Shown one piece after another: positions 49,313-60,887 of a stretch of DNA of 64,000 bases (positions are counted from its first letter, which is position 1; the number at the start of each line of letters is the position of its first letter). The stretch is from Alitta virens. Lineage: Eukaryota > Annelida > Polychaeta > Phyllodocida > Nereididae. Location of the stretch: the NCBI GenBank assembly GCA_932294295.1, contig OW028575.1, positions 11,084,558-11,148,557 on the forward strand, given 5' to 3'. A program made the position numbers and the translations under genes. The notes beneath the pieces were generated by a model. That model saw only the letters and a list, made by a program, of their open reading frames with translations. It ran no database searches and was not told where the DNA came from.

Positions 49313-49919
49313 AATATTAATAATTGAATTTGAAAGTCACACAAACACCTTGGTTTGCAGAGTGCATGGTGATTTCAGTTAACTTCTCTATAACCCAGTT
49401 AGATTAATCTGGTCTCCCCAATTGAAATTCATCAATGTTCGAAATTGGTAGGACTGTTGATAGAGTGTGCTGTCTGGCCTTGGCAAGTGAGTTTTACCTG
49501 TCCTGGACAGTTGGACACACGCTAATGTGATATAAATGTGATATAAATTTTCTGACCAGTATAGATCACTGTTGGACACAAGTTTATGTAGAAAATGTCT
49601 GGTGAACTTTGGAAAGAAAGGAACTTCATAGAAGCTCAGAAAGATTCTTTTTTCAGTAAATTTAAAAAAACAATTCCGTGGGTGCATGTCCCTGGATCCC
49701 CCTAGTCTAGCTTCATGCCTTTGGCACTTGCATAAGGTAAACATAAACTCAGGCCTCATTTGCCTCCCCTTAACAAATTCCTAGATACGCCCCTGGATGA
49801 CTAGAACAGCTTACACAATTAAGAGCATACGAGTTAGGTTAATTTCAAACTTTAAGGGTACAGTGAGCTATTCGGTTCATACTGAAATTTTCAGACAGCC
49901 ATTTGATATCATCATTTCT
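49313..49919. mobile_element. ~607-bp insertion private to unit 3
   Basis: Units 1 and 2 read straight through (CTTGTTTGCAGTCATGTATC). Unit 3 has about 607 extra bases between two GAGTCA (49307-49312 and 49920-49925), a likely 6-bp target duplication. The insert ends of the form CCTAGATACGCCCCTGGATG (49780-49799) and CCCTGGATCCCC resemble the G/C-rich tails of metazoan non-autonomous transposons. It has no terminal inverted repeats that I can see, and the minus-strand open frame inside (49388-49759) is not recognised. Confidence 0.65.
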
Positions 49920-50879
49920 GAGTCATGTATCAGACTTATTTCGTGTCACTTTTGATTTGATGTACGGTTGTTCAGTAGCCCTACATTTTTTCTTCTATTA
50001 TTTTTTTTCACATCAAGTGCCACACAAGTGATATCATGTCACTTTAGAAATACGATTGTAGATTAAAACAATTAAATTGAAGCATGGCTTATGAAGTAAA
50101 TTTAGTGCACCTTCAATCTGGTCATCATACTGACATAGGCACACCTATCAAATCTACAATATAGGGTATATATACTAGTTCGCTGCAATCATTTTAGTAA
50201 TTAATACCAACAAAATGCTGGTAATTAGACAATGCCAGTACCATCTAAAACGAGACTCAATCTTGTCAACATTTAACATATCAAGATATCCCTTTTCATC
50301 TGAAATCTGATCTGGTGAATGTCGTCTGGAAAGTCTGCATGGATTGTTACATGACCTGAAGAATAAAACCATGATAGAGAGAAACATTGATTACCTCCAA
50401 AGCATATGAATCTACAACTCACCAGAAAATGGCTGTAGTATGACACTCACCATCATTGCATTGGACGAGTCAAGACATTAAACATCTATCCTCTTTGATC
50501 CAGGAAAAGACCCGTGTTGCTGATGAAGAACGTCATCCTGTGGACATCTTGTGTCAATTTCAAGTGGTGAAGTTCAAGGAACACTTCCAGTATCTTGTAT
50601 TTCTGGATGTCATGGAAATCATTATCACCTGGAGAGATGGTCATAATTAATAACCTGTCTTTGTTGAAGCAGTTAATTGGACAGATGAACACGAGGGTTT
50701 TGTTTATGTCTTCAACAATAGCAGATCTACTAACAGTAGAGGGCAAGTCTGCAGTGTAGAAGCTATCTCATTTTGCCGCATTTATCTTCCATAATAAGCT
50801 TCTCATAGATACACCATTTTTTAGCAGTGAAAATGCTGTAAAGAGCATCGTGTCAATAGTCTTAGACTTTATTTATTTA

Positions 50880-51674
50880 AATAAAGTAAATACAAACCTT
50901 AAAGGTTCATTTTGTATGAAATTATACCCAACATATTTATGTGGCATAACATTGTTTAGAATTTCATATATATTCCTTAGGATCATTGCTATAACCTATA
51001 TATATATGACTATTTTTGACATATAAAAGATAATCTTAGTTGTAAATTAGTTAAGGGAACATGCTATTGTGTTGATAATTCTAGCGAACTGAAACTCCTT
51101 ATTGTGCATAAAATCTTTGAAACATAACAATTAAATTGAGGAAAAGGATATACAATACATTTATGCTCACTTGACTTTACTCTAAACAGAATGGATTGCT
51201 GTTAATACAGGGTTCCGGTAGCTTTACCTTCATAAGAAGTAAGATATTTGTAAGACATTATAATATCATGCGCACATGAAAAATAAGACCACTAATGTAG
51301 TAATATACACCAATTTTTTTTTTACTTTCATTATACAAAAAACAATCAGGTTATTGGCTATTAAGCAATAAAATAAATGCAGTTCTTGCATATTTAAAGA
51401 ATTCTACTCATTCATATTTACCAAATCATCTGAATTTTACAATGTGGATGTTAATATCTAACTTAGGCATATTTGCATCAAAATAAGACAATGTGAGACT
51501 TAGTGGACAAAAGTAAGACTTAATACTGGAACACTGTATTGTTTCACACTTTTAAAGAGTTAAAAAAATAGGACATCTTGGAAGCTAATTTGCATTGCGT
51601 AACAGGCTATGTAGGCCAAGTGGCAATTATTTCGGTTCATTGCACACACTATATTAACACTCCAGAAATAATAC
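50880..51674 (+). repeat. Repeat X, plus orientation, near-complete (unit 3)
   Basis: Reverse complement of unit 1 10070-10736 with moderate divergence. In units 1 and 2 the equivalent place has the left end of X, then LINE sequence, then the right end of X. Unit 3 therefore shows what X looked like without the LINE, but it lacks the right end, deleted up to the poly-G block. Confidence 0.7.
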
Positions 51675-53413
51675 AGGTTTGTTGTTAAAAAAGCAAATGC
51701 ATTTAAAAAAAGGGGGGGGGGTGTTATATACAAGTCAAATTTTATTCTACAAAAACTTATTTTTCAAATTACCAACGGGAGTTTTAAGTTTTTACACTTT
51801 GGTAATCATGATAATCCAGGCAGTGGTGTGTTAATGTGTTGTTTATCTTTGTGTTGTGTTTTAACAGACAAAAAGGCAAGTAATGCCGCTTATGAAACTC
51901 CATTTGACAGTTTTGAATGGTGATTAATGTTTTTAGGTATTTTATATAACATTTTTTAATTAATATTATGTATATATATATATGTGGCTATTACAGACTT
52001 TGTGCTAATGTCATGCACTCTAAGAAAAACAAAATGCCACATAGAACCCAATTGGATTTTTCGGTTTGTTACAAATACAGAACCCTATATAGTCCCATCA
52101 ATTACCTTTTACATATGTATATTAGTCAAAATCAAATTAGTGATATTAAAACAAAAGCCACAAAAGACTGAATTTTGTAATTACCTCTTGACCACTTAAA
52201 TATCTATGCCATTTTGTCTTTCAATTTATTTCATAAATTTATTTCTGTTAATTGTATAATGAAAATTTATATACCATGAATGATATGAATCTCATGTGTA
52301 TGAAATAAAGATATATATATATATAAAAGACTCCTGCAAGATAAAAAAAAAACTCATGCAGGTTGTGCCCATGGCATGCTCAGGCCAGTGTCTCACCCAA
52401 TTAGCCACAGAGAGTTGACTGTTTTGAAAGGAATCTTAAGCCCATCCATTACTGGCCATTAATATGCATAAATATATATATATATATATATATATAAACT
52501 ACCAAAGTGGTATTTCCAATATATTTTTAAGAAAGTTCAAAAACAAAATATAGGTTTCTGGTCTAGTATTTTAATATAGTGTACTGTACTAGATCGTCAG
52601 TGTATAAGACAGGGGCACAGATCTGGAGGGGGGGGGGGGATAGGGGGATGTATCCCCCCTAGAAAGCAAGTGGGGGGATGATAATGTAAATACACTCTCT
52701 GGAAATTTACTGTCAGACAAAAATTTTTAGTCAGTGAACGGGGGACCGGGGGCAAGGACGGAAAAATATTATTGAATGTATGTTTTTTTTGTGTTAGTCA
52801 TCCTACATCCAACTTCAACAGTTTTGTTTTTTCTTGAGAGAGAGTATGTTTTGCTGTGCTAGTTAGACTGGTTTTCACCATTTCATATGGTTTTTTTTTT
52901 GTTGTATTATTATAATTTTTTTTTTTTGTAAGTAAATCATTATAGGCTGAAAGCTTTTGATGCAAGTGTCTCATACAAGTTATACTGACTAAACCACAGT
53001 GCAGATTTGACAGATCGGGGTTACAAAACAATAGAGTGGCAGCCTAGTTGTGTGGTGACATTGACAGATCCACTGTTGTTTTTGTCAGTAGTAATTACAA
53101 AAAGAATGTGTCCATAAGTCACAACCTCATAAATGACTAGACCTTTCCATGCAAAACTGCTGATTAAATATGTTCCTGTCCTGTTTAGTCAAAGTCCAAA
53201 AGTTATGGTTTTTATTTGAAAGGACTATTATGCCAACACTGACCTATTGGCCAAAATTTAGCATAAGACGTATTATAAGTCTTTTTGTGGAGAGCTTATT
53301 AAGGAATTAGCGAGATACTGAACCAGTAAAACAGCAGGTCATACAGCTATATAGCAGCTCATACATCAGGTCAGTTCTTTATCCTACTGTTGGAAAGCGA
53401 CATACTACAACAA

Positions 53414-53419
53414 GTAAGT
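53414..53419 (+). promoter_or_regulatory. Conserved 5' splice site before the pseudogene
   Basis: GTAAGT conserved as in units 1-3 although the coding region is broken. Predicted intron about 560 bases to the acceptor at 53972-53973. Confidence 0.4.
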
Positions 53420-53974
53420 AACCGATTGTATTTAGATGTGTTTTTAAACATTCCTAATGCTCAGGCCATTCCAAAATTGATGGACAACTATGCAAATATT
53501 AAGTCAGTAAGCCAGGGCTAGGTAAATTATGGTGGTAACAAGCCTCCTAAGTTTCTCATAGCATGGGATTTCTATACAGATGGTCTTGATTTTGGCGTCT
53601 GGCATCATTATCCCATCTATCCTTTCGCAAATAAAATTACCAAATTAGTCACTGTAAAAGTACAAAGTTTCTGCAATATTTTGGTTAAGCAAAGTAGTAA
53701 CATTGGTGAAAGAAATTAAACTGAAGAAGCAAAGTTAACAATATACCTATATGAAAAGACTATGATATAATCTTTTCCTTGAAGGAGGGGCTGTACAGTG
53801 ACCCCCCCCCCCCATGTTCTTTAACTTAGTTACAGCCACTCTTGCCAGTTACAAAATATATTCAATTCTTTAAAAGACCTGATAGCTGCACTTGGCATAA
53901 TTTCAACATCTGCCAAAATACATTTGTAAACCCTAATTCTCTTCTTCAAAAACTTGTTCTTTTCCTATTTCAGG

Positions 53975-54377
53975 ATGACGAAACTTGCATTGGTCATCAT
54001 CACTTGGTTTTTCATTGGCATGGCAACAGCTGGACCCATCAAGAAATCTCGCGAAATTCGAGAGTTCTTCAGAGATCTTTCCAAAGGTGCTGTACATGAT
54101 AAGACAGATGCTGCCAAAGTGAGAAACATGCGACAATTGGACTTCATTTTTGGGTCTGAATGCGGATCATTTGGTTGCAATGGAAAAGTCAGCAGCCAAC
54201 AATATGGAAGCAAGGGTTTTGAGGACCCTTGGGGAAGAAGTTCCATTTAATCTAGCTACAGAGACTAACATTAATGATGATGATGATGATGATGATTATG
54301 ATGATGATGAGTATTATGATGATGATGAGTATTATGATGATGATGATGAAGACAGTGACTATGACGACAGGCGGTAA
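53975..54377 (+). pseudogene. Degenerate CGSFGC peptide precursor (gene 5)
   Basis: The signal peptide and pro-region resemble gene 2, but the dibasic site before the peptide has become Met-Arg (AAG to ATG), and the core reads QLDFIFGSECGSFGC, losing the first Phe. An in-frame TAA at 54248-54250 ends the open frame after 91 residues, another TAA follows, and the Tyr/Asp tail (to 54377, ending DDRR) now lies in a different frame. AATAAA is at 54429. The two Cys and GSFG ring are kept. Probably non-functional as a peptide source, although a truncated secreted product of 91 residues cannot be excluded. Confidence 0.75.
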
Positions 54378-54944
54378 AGATAAAGCAAAAACTATTGGCA
54401 ATACTCATCTTCAATTTAAAGAAGTATTAATAAAAAATTAAAAAATTATCTTGATTCATGTTCATATATATATGTATATATGTGTGTGTGTGTGTGTGTG
54501 TGTTTGTCGATCATTTAAACATGCGGGCTAATTGGTAAGATGTGTATTTTCTTTATTTAAATTTTTTTTTAACAATATGTGATACATCCAAGAGAGGTTT
54601 TTCATGTGACCCAGTATAAAAAGTACAATAAAACATATGTATAAATTATACAAAACAGTTGAACCAGTTTCCACATTTACATTTACACTATTTACGCAAC
54701 AATTAGTTAAGTATCGTTTTTACCTGATGTTTAAACTATCAAGTGTCAAAGATTCACTTGATATCCATTCCAGAGTACAGATCCAAGTTGAATAAATGAC
54801 TTTTTCATTGCTTCAGTTCTACAATTTTGCAGGCTTTGAATTTTAAAACAAAAATAATTTGGGATTATTCTTTAAAAACCCGAGAACTTAGCAGTTAACT
54901 TTCTTCATTAACATGTAAAAAATATATATAAAATTTGGTTATAA

Positions 54945-55225
54945 CCCTTATTTATGGACAAGTTAATTAGATGGACAAGAGGGGTTATAAATGCATTATA
55001 TGTCTTTTTCAAAACATCTCTTTGTACACCATCAGGGCCAGGACTACTATTTTTTTCTTTATAATATTGATTATATCACTTTCAGTTACATCATATAAGT
55101 ACATTGATTGATTACCTTCATTCAAATATGAGATTGGAGTTATATTAGTTTCACAACACGCCTTAGAATGACTGGGCCCAATATTAACATAAAATTTATT
55201 GAAGTTATTGGCAATAGAGTATTTT
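54945..55225 (-). pseudogene. LINE reverse transcriptase fragment
   Basis: Read on the minus strand the stretch gives IANNFNKFYVNIGPS and, after a frameshift, SSPGPDGV, two well-known landmarks at the start of non-LTR retrotransposon RT domains. Broken and truncated on its 3' side. Continues leftward in element order from 55535-55735. Confidence 0.75.
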
Positions 55226-55530
55226 CACGGAAGGTTCTCTATATTTCCACCAGGTGGCTATGACAGAATACTGCAATTCTATTGGCTGAAAAATTTTCCG
55301 CCCTTGGCTGTGATTGGCTGAAGCAAAGTGCATCCAAGCAGTAGCATTTTTAGTGCATTTAATGTATATTTGACACCTTATCATTCAGTTGATTTTGTTA
55401 TTTTTCTGAGAAAGTTATAATTATTGAATATTTTAGTTATGATCTTCTATGTCTGAAAAGCAAAATGAGTAACAAGAGGAGAAGAAAGACTTATGCCATG
55501 CTGAATTCCGGGCTGCTCAGTGAAAAGACT
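55226..55530. other. Insertion splitting the LINE fragment
   Basis: About 300 bases separate two parts of one LINE frame. The insert has two ATTGGCTG boxes (inverted CCAAT) and further right AAAATGAGTAACAAGAGGAG, an open frame starting MSNKRRRKTYAMLNSG. It may be the 5' end of another element; target duplications were not resolved. Confidence 0.4.
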
Positions 55531-55735
55531 GTTACAGTGGGATCATCAATAATGCCATTGTTTATTTTGAATTTATCCATGATTTGGTTATTTTTATTTT
55601 TATTTATAATGTCTTTAATGATCTTCCAAGTTTTTTTAGCATTAGATTTATTATTTTCAATGGCTTTATTATAATAATCTCTCTCACAGCTTTTAAGAAG
55701 TTTCTTTACTAGTGGGTCAGTCCATCTCAAATCAC
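55531..55735 (-). pseudogene. LINE pre-RT fragment
   Basis: On the minus strand: SCERDYYNKAIENNKSNAKK, TWKIIKDIINKNK and FKINNGIIDDP, typical of the linker before the RT domain of non-LTR elements. Same element as 54945-55225. Confidence 0.75.
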
Positions 55736-56298
55736 CCAATTTTGGAGAAACTTCCCAGGTCACCCTCCCAGATTCTCCTAAAAAACATTCACAGGTGCTC
55801 CTATACCAAAGATACAATGTATATAAAAATTCCAAATATTAGGTCTGTATCTCAAATAGTGTTGAAGCCACAGCCCCTAGAAATTTTAGGTAATTATTTT
55901 AATTTAAGCAAACGAGTCTCTGGGAGTACTTTCCAACATGAATATCTTCACCTGTATATATAGCACAGCTTTGAAAATCAGATTTGGTATATCTTGTGCC
56001 CTTTTCTCCTCACAAGGCTCTGAAAATGGTTGAAAATTAAAAACGCAAGAACATCATACTACATTTAAGTGCTTATTACTCAAAAAGTATGTTAGATAAA
56101 GCACTGATTTTTGTCCTATTAGTTTTTACATATTAGACCACATCTGTAAGAAAACCAAACTTATTTCTATATCAGGAGTGCCAAAACAATTTGTATAAAT
56201 ATGCTCGATTTTTAATTTTTCTAAAAATTGCCTGTTTTCACATTCTCATTTGGCCATGTGGCCAGTTAAATAACAGTTTCATATTTTCGCCATGAGTT

Positions 56299-56462
56299 CA
56301 TACATATCTGAAGATGATATGATCACAATATTGTGTTGTTACTGACCTTCCTTCTCCTGCGTTAGCTTCGTCGTGAGTTTCATACATATCTGAAGATGAT
56401 ATGATCAAAATATTGTGTTGTTACTGACTTTCCTTCTCCTGCGTTAGCTTCGTCGTGAGTTT
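56299..56462. repeat. Two 82-bp direct repeats
   Basis: 56299-56380 is repeated at 56381-56462 with few mismatches (ATACATATCTGAAGATGATA ... GCGTTAGCTTCGTCGTGAGT). It lies just before the DIRS-like element and may belong to its 5' region. Confidence 0.85.
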
Positions 56463-56807
56463 CAACCCATTCTGTGCTGGTCATTTCATCATGGTTAGAC
56501 GTAGATGCTCCACAAGCGGACGGCCAACGAAAGGTCATCGAGGCCCTATTGGTAATAAGTGTCCAGAGGCCCGGCATGTGAGGGAGCCGGGGGAGAGTCT
56601 CCCTGCTGAGACATTCGAGTCCCTTAGGCAACCAGAAGTGCGAAAATCGTCACGGAGCCATCAGCCTGCCTCTTTTAATGAAGACGTCAGATCTGAGTAG
56701 TCATGGCCCCGGGTTTCGTGCCTCCAGAGACAACGAAGTCTGTATACTGTTCCAGGACTTCAAATGTAATTGGGGGCCAAATGCAGTAAAGAATTTGATG
56801 CCTGGAT

Positions 56808-57641
56808 TTGGAGCCGGCATTAGGGTTCCAGCCAGTACTCAAGCTTGATTTTTGGGGTGATGCACTCAGACCTGTGCTTTCACCGCCAGAAGCCTCTAGC
56901 ATCTTAGCCGATATCATCCAGGGGGTCAGAATAGGTTGGGTCTCAGGCGATTTAACTGTAGTTAGTCATAATTGGCCTTCCAGCTTAGAATTTAAGGATC
57001 AGGTTTCAGAGGACATTTCATGTGATTTAGATAAAAGCAGGCTATATGGACCTTTTCATCAGTCACCATTTTCTTGTTACATTGTTTCCCCATTTGGGGC
57101 ATTTCAGAACAGGAATTCCCTTAAAGTGAGACTCATTCACAACCTCTCTTATCCAGCCATAGGTTTCTCTTACGCATAGCTAGACGATGCTGACATTGCG
57201 TCACGCTTGGTCCAGGCTCGGTGTATATGACCAAGTTAGACCTGCAAGACGCATACAAACATATATATCCACCCAGCCGACTGGCATTTAATGGGCTTCA
57301 TCTGGGCTAACTTAGTTCTCAACTTCGGTTTGCGCTCGGCGCCTTTTCTGTTCGATAGGTTCGCTTCATTGCTTTTACAGTTCATGTTCAACCGAGGGGT
57401 CACCAAATCAACAGTAAGATATGTCGATGACTTTATTACTGTGTCCGCCTCAGCTGAGGAGTGTGCTAGTAATCTTCGATGCATGCTTGAAACATGCGAT
57501 CTAGCATGCTTTGCAGTACAGCCGTCAAAAGTAACCGATCCAGCACCAATCATTGAATTCCTGGGTATTAATATAGACACAAAAAAACATTTCACAAATG
57601 CGTCTAGAAGAGATACGGGGAGAGGTAATGCACTGGCTTAA
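56808..57641 (+). pseudogene. DIRS/Ngaro-like reverse transcriptase
   Basis: RT of a tyrosine-recombinase retrotransposon. YGPFHQSPF, IVSPFGAFQ and RLIHNLSYP are family landmarks (56808-57179). Motif A KLDLQDAYKH starts at about 57233 in another frame, and FGLRSAPFLFDRF, YVDDF (57420-57434) and IIEFLGINID follow in 57291-57641. At least two frameshifts/stops break it. A short Arg-rich open frame upstream (56455-56700) could be a gag remnant, not recognised. Confidence 0.82.
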
Positions 57642-57847
57642 TCTATCGGTTGTATCAAAGCATAAGCTATTGAGTATTGTAGGCAAGTGCGGATAGGCCG
57701 CACGTGTAGGTAGACAAACAGAGCCTTCCTAAGCCGCTTGTTCCAGACTGCCAACTCTGTCGTCCACCTACATCACTCATTAAGCTTAATTATGAAGCAA
57801 GAGCTGATCTGAGGTGGTGGACCACGTGCCTAGAGTCACACAATGGC

Positions 57848-58210
57848 GTGAGTATTTATAATCCCAGCTGGCTTGACTCGGTGCATGTGTACACCAATGC
57901 CAGTGGGCTTGGATTTGGTGCCATGTGTAGCAATGAGTGGTTCGCTGTTTCTTATACTGGTAGTTTTCAGCATATGGTATCAAAGTCTATTAACTGGAGG
58001 GAAATGCATGCTGCTGCCACAGCTCTAGCAACATGGGCCCCTCATATTCATGGGAATTCTGTAATATTTCATATAGACAATACAGTCACATGTGATGTCC
58101 TTAATAATTCCCATTCATCATCACCTGACCTCATGTTCTTCGTGCGACACTGGTGTATGCTAGTGGAGCTAAATAATTTATCTATTGCGCCCATTTACAT
58201 CTTAATGTAA
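57848..58210 (+). pseudogene. DIRS/Ngaro-like RNase H
   Basis: VHVYTNASGLGFGAM is the first RNase H motif, with Asn where the catalytic Asp is expected. NWREMHAAATAL holds the Glu and VIFHIDNTVT the second Asp. Lies directly after the RT and before the recombinase, the order seen in DIRS-type elements. Confidence 0.78.
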
Positions 58211-58331
58211 ACGCAGACGATTTAAGTCGCATGCGCATCCAAGATTTTAAATCTAGGAATACTGGGGCCAATCCTAGTATGACCGGCCTAGCCAGGGCTT
58301 TATGTCATCTCACTATTAGGTCGTTCCATCT

Positions 58332-59392
58332 GTGTCAGGGTTGGACCATCACGTTGCTCAATTGATAACTTCAGTTGTGGCTTTGCGATCCAGGGCCGCG
58401 TACTCCTCAGCAGTCAAAAAGTATATCACATTTGCCGAGGCTTATAACTTTCCATGTTTACCTCTGACTGAAGTTAAGATTCTCAGTTTTTTGGCCCACC
58501 TTAATTGCCAATCTCTCAGGTTTGAGGGTGTAGGTAGTTGCTGCGGGGCTTCCTGAACCAGAACTATGGACACCACGTGTCCAGCTGGCCGTTCGGGCCA
58601 TGGCTAGGGCCCAACCACCGTCGGCCCTTCTTAAGCCAATCACATTTCAGCTCCTCCACTCCATACTGGCCTCTCTCACGGCCTCCAGGGATGACTTGAT
58701 AATAGCTTTCCGCTCTGTCTCTTACTTTCTTAGCCTCCTTACAGGCTTCGGAGGCTGCGCAGATCCACGCCTGGCATTTTCCCCCGACTAGAGGCAACAT
58801 TCGCTTTTCTACTCGGCCTTCATGCCATCTAGTTTATTCAGTATCGGCCTCTCAAACTAGCCCTCACGGTTTCAGGGTCCATGTTGGGTGCTCGCACCAC
58901 TCGGTGTGTGCGGTATGTATAATATTTGCTTATTTTCAATCATACCTTGCACCGCTATCTACCCCCTTATTTCAGTTTTCATCTGGGGCACTGTTAGACT
59001 ATCTTACTCTAAACACCACAATAAAGTGGCTAGTAGGTAAGATTAAGCTCGACCAGGCTCATTTTTCAAACCATTCCATGCGGGTGGGAACCCTGGCTGC
59101 TGAAGCCGGCCTGCCACCTTACGCAGTTCAGCGGCTTGACAGGTGGAAATCAGACGCATACAGAGTGTACATGCGGCCAGACCCTGTGTCCGACGCATTG
59201 TCAGCATGTTTGACTTCTGCAGCATGGCCTCCCCTCCTCTGTCTACACTCACCTCACTTTCACTTTTCCCTGCTCTTGGCCATAGTTTTCTTTGGTGGGT
59301 CCAGAGCAGTTGTCTCTGTTTCATGTTGTGTCTTGTCCTATCTGTCCTGTGTGACTGTGGTATGTTTGTTTGTCTTTGTGTTTTGCCAATAA
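58332..59392 (+). pseudogene. DIRS/Ngaro-like tyrosine recombinase
   Basis: The N-terminal SAM-like DNA-binding part is at 58332-58556 (RSRAAYSSAVKKY..FL). After a broken middle, the C-terminal catalytic part is at 58904-59392: HSMRVGTLAAEAGLPP, then RWKSDAYRVYMRP with the W and candidate nucleophile Tyr. A recombinase instead of a DDE integrase separates this element from the BEL elements. AATAAA is at 59388-59393. Confidence 0.8.
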
Positions 59393-59393
59393 A

Positions 59394-60887
59394 GAGCACT
59401 GCGGCCAACCTTACATTCAGTCTTTGAGTTCTTTCTGCAGCACACTCAATAGTACCTTAATATAGGAAGATTAAGATAGGTTGAGTTAAGCAGATACTCT
59501 TATTGGTTTATTATCTATTTTATGCTGTGGGAATCTCCACTATCCGGGCTACTGAATGACCACTCTCAACCAGTTCTAAAAGCCTTTGTAATCCAGTAGG
59601 TGTGAGTATTCCTCTCTATATTTAGCCTAGTCGGTTAGTGGCTTACACATCCTTCTATATATAAGCTAAGGCAGCTGTTTTTGTTCATCGCACTTCTAGC
59701 AGACCCTTCCCACCCTTCATTACCCTCTTTTTCCAAATTTAATTCCAAAAAACTTTATTAATTATTCAGAAACGACCTGGCTGTGTCATACAGTATGACT
59801 CATATGGAATTGTCCATGTTTCGCCGACATCACCCGAAACACCCCGAAACACCGCGCAAGTCAGGGCGATGCTGATTGACATTCCGGACTAATTGGCTAT
59901 AATTAATTTGCGGCTGGTGTCGGCTTGCAGTGGCTAGTCGTGTTTCCTTGCCCCTTGTCATGGATATCAGCATGGTGGGCTGCTGTGCATGGTGGTCAGA
60001 GGTCCTTTGCCTTCATCAGCCACATGTGTTTCTTATCAGTCTAACATTCCAGTTTTCACTCCCCTTGTGACCCAAAGGACTTCAAACGAGGGGTAAAATG
60101 CATGACTTCATACATTATGAGAGTTATATTAAGCACGGAATTTATATTACACTGTACATTCAGAAGATAAAGAGGTTTGAAATCATAAGTCAACCCCATG
60201 TATTGACTGTTATAAACACTGTAGATAAATGTTTGCAAGTTTGTTTCAGAAAAGGCAAAACTGAGGGGGTGTCGAGCAATGCCCAGTCCGAACTAATAAC
60301 CCCTTAGTCCCCTCCCCCTCCACCTGCCATGGCCCTTTGCATGGATGGGTTCATAGTCCATTGCCCCATGCCAGATCAAAGAAAGGCTTAATTAGTTACT
60401 CTGAGTCACCAAAGTTTTTTTCCAACTTTTTAACTATACACTGATGACTCTCTGTTTGTTGGGTTGCTTTAACAAAATATGTTTAATTTTCTAGATCAAG
60501 AGCATATAAATCTTATTGCATTATGTTAAGTATATCCAGAGATATGAAAAATTACAATGCAACTAAAAAAACTATTGAATTTAAATAGTGCTCAGTTTTA
60601 CCCTGTGTCCATCTGTATTACTTGATGTCACATAGCCTTGTAAAAAATATCTATATTAATACACTTTTTTAAATAACTCAGAATTATATGTTTCATGCCA
60701 CTATTGTTGCAGAAACTGTCTAAGAGAAAACAAAAAATGCACTTTTTTCAAATTTATCTACGAGTCATGATACCATTTCTAGAGCCAGATAACTTTCACA
60801 TTTTAAAGACACATTTCATTGCATTCCATAGATCCAAAATAATCCTGAAAAATAAGTTTCACATCCTGTATTATAATTTAGTAATGC
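59394..60887. other. Intergenic DNA without supported gene
   Basis: A roughly 30-bp segment at 59790-59820 recurs inverted at 63861-63890. About 59820-60000 is less AT-rich than its flanks (CACCCGAAACACCCCGAAAC). No plausible coding region. Confidence 0.4.

Larger units (their letters stand above)
36934..52737 (+). repeat. Segmental tandem duplication, unit 3 (15.8 kb)
   Basis: Third copy of the unit. It shares with unit 2 the BEL internal region and the small deletions. It is distinguished by loss of the BEL 5' LTR, a truncated 3' LTR, a 502-bp internal tandem duplication, a private insertion (49313-49919), absence of the LINE fragment and a fuller plus-oriented repeat X. Its right end diverges into a G-rich junction at about 52738. 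Confidence 0.88.
52770..54824 (+). repeat. Segmental tandem duplication, partial unit 4 (2 kb)
   Basis: Starts within the unit (equivalent to about 20800 in unit 2) after a G-rich non-homologous junction, and ends at CAGTTCTACAAT, equivalent to about 9512 in unit 1. It is more diverged than units 1-3 from one another. It keeps the ~140-bp stretch (54575-54700) that units 2 and 3 lack. It holds only the peptide gene region. Confidence 0.85.
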
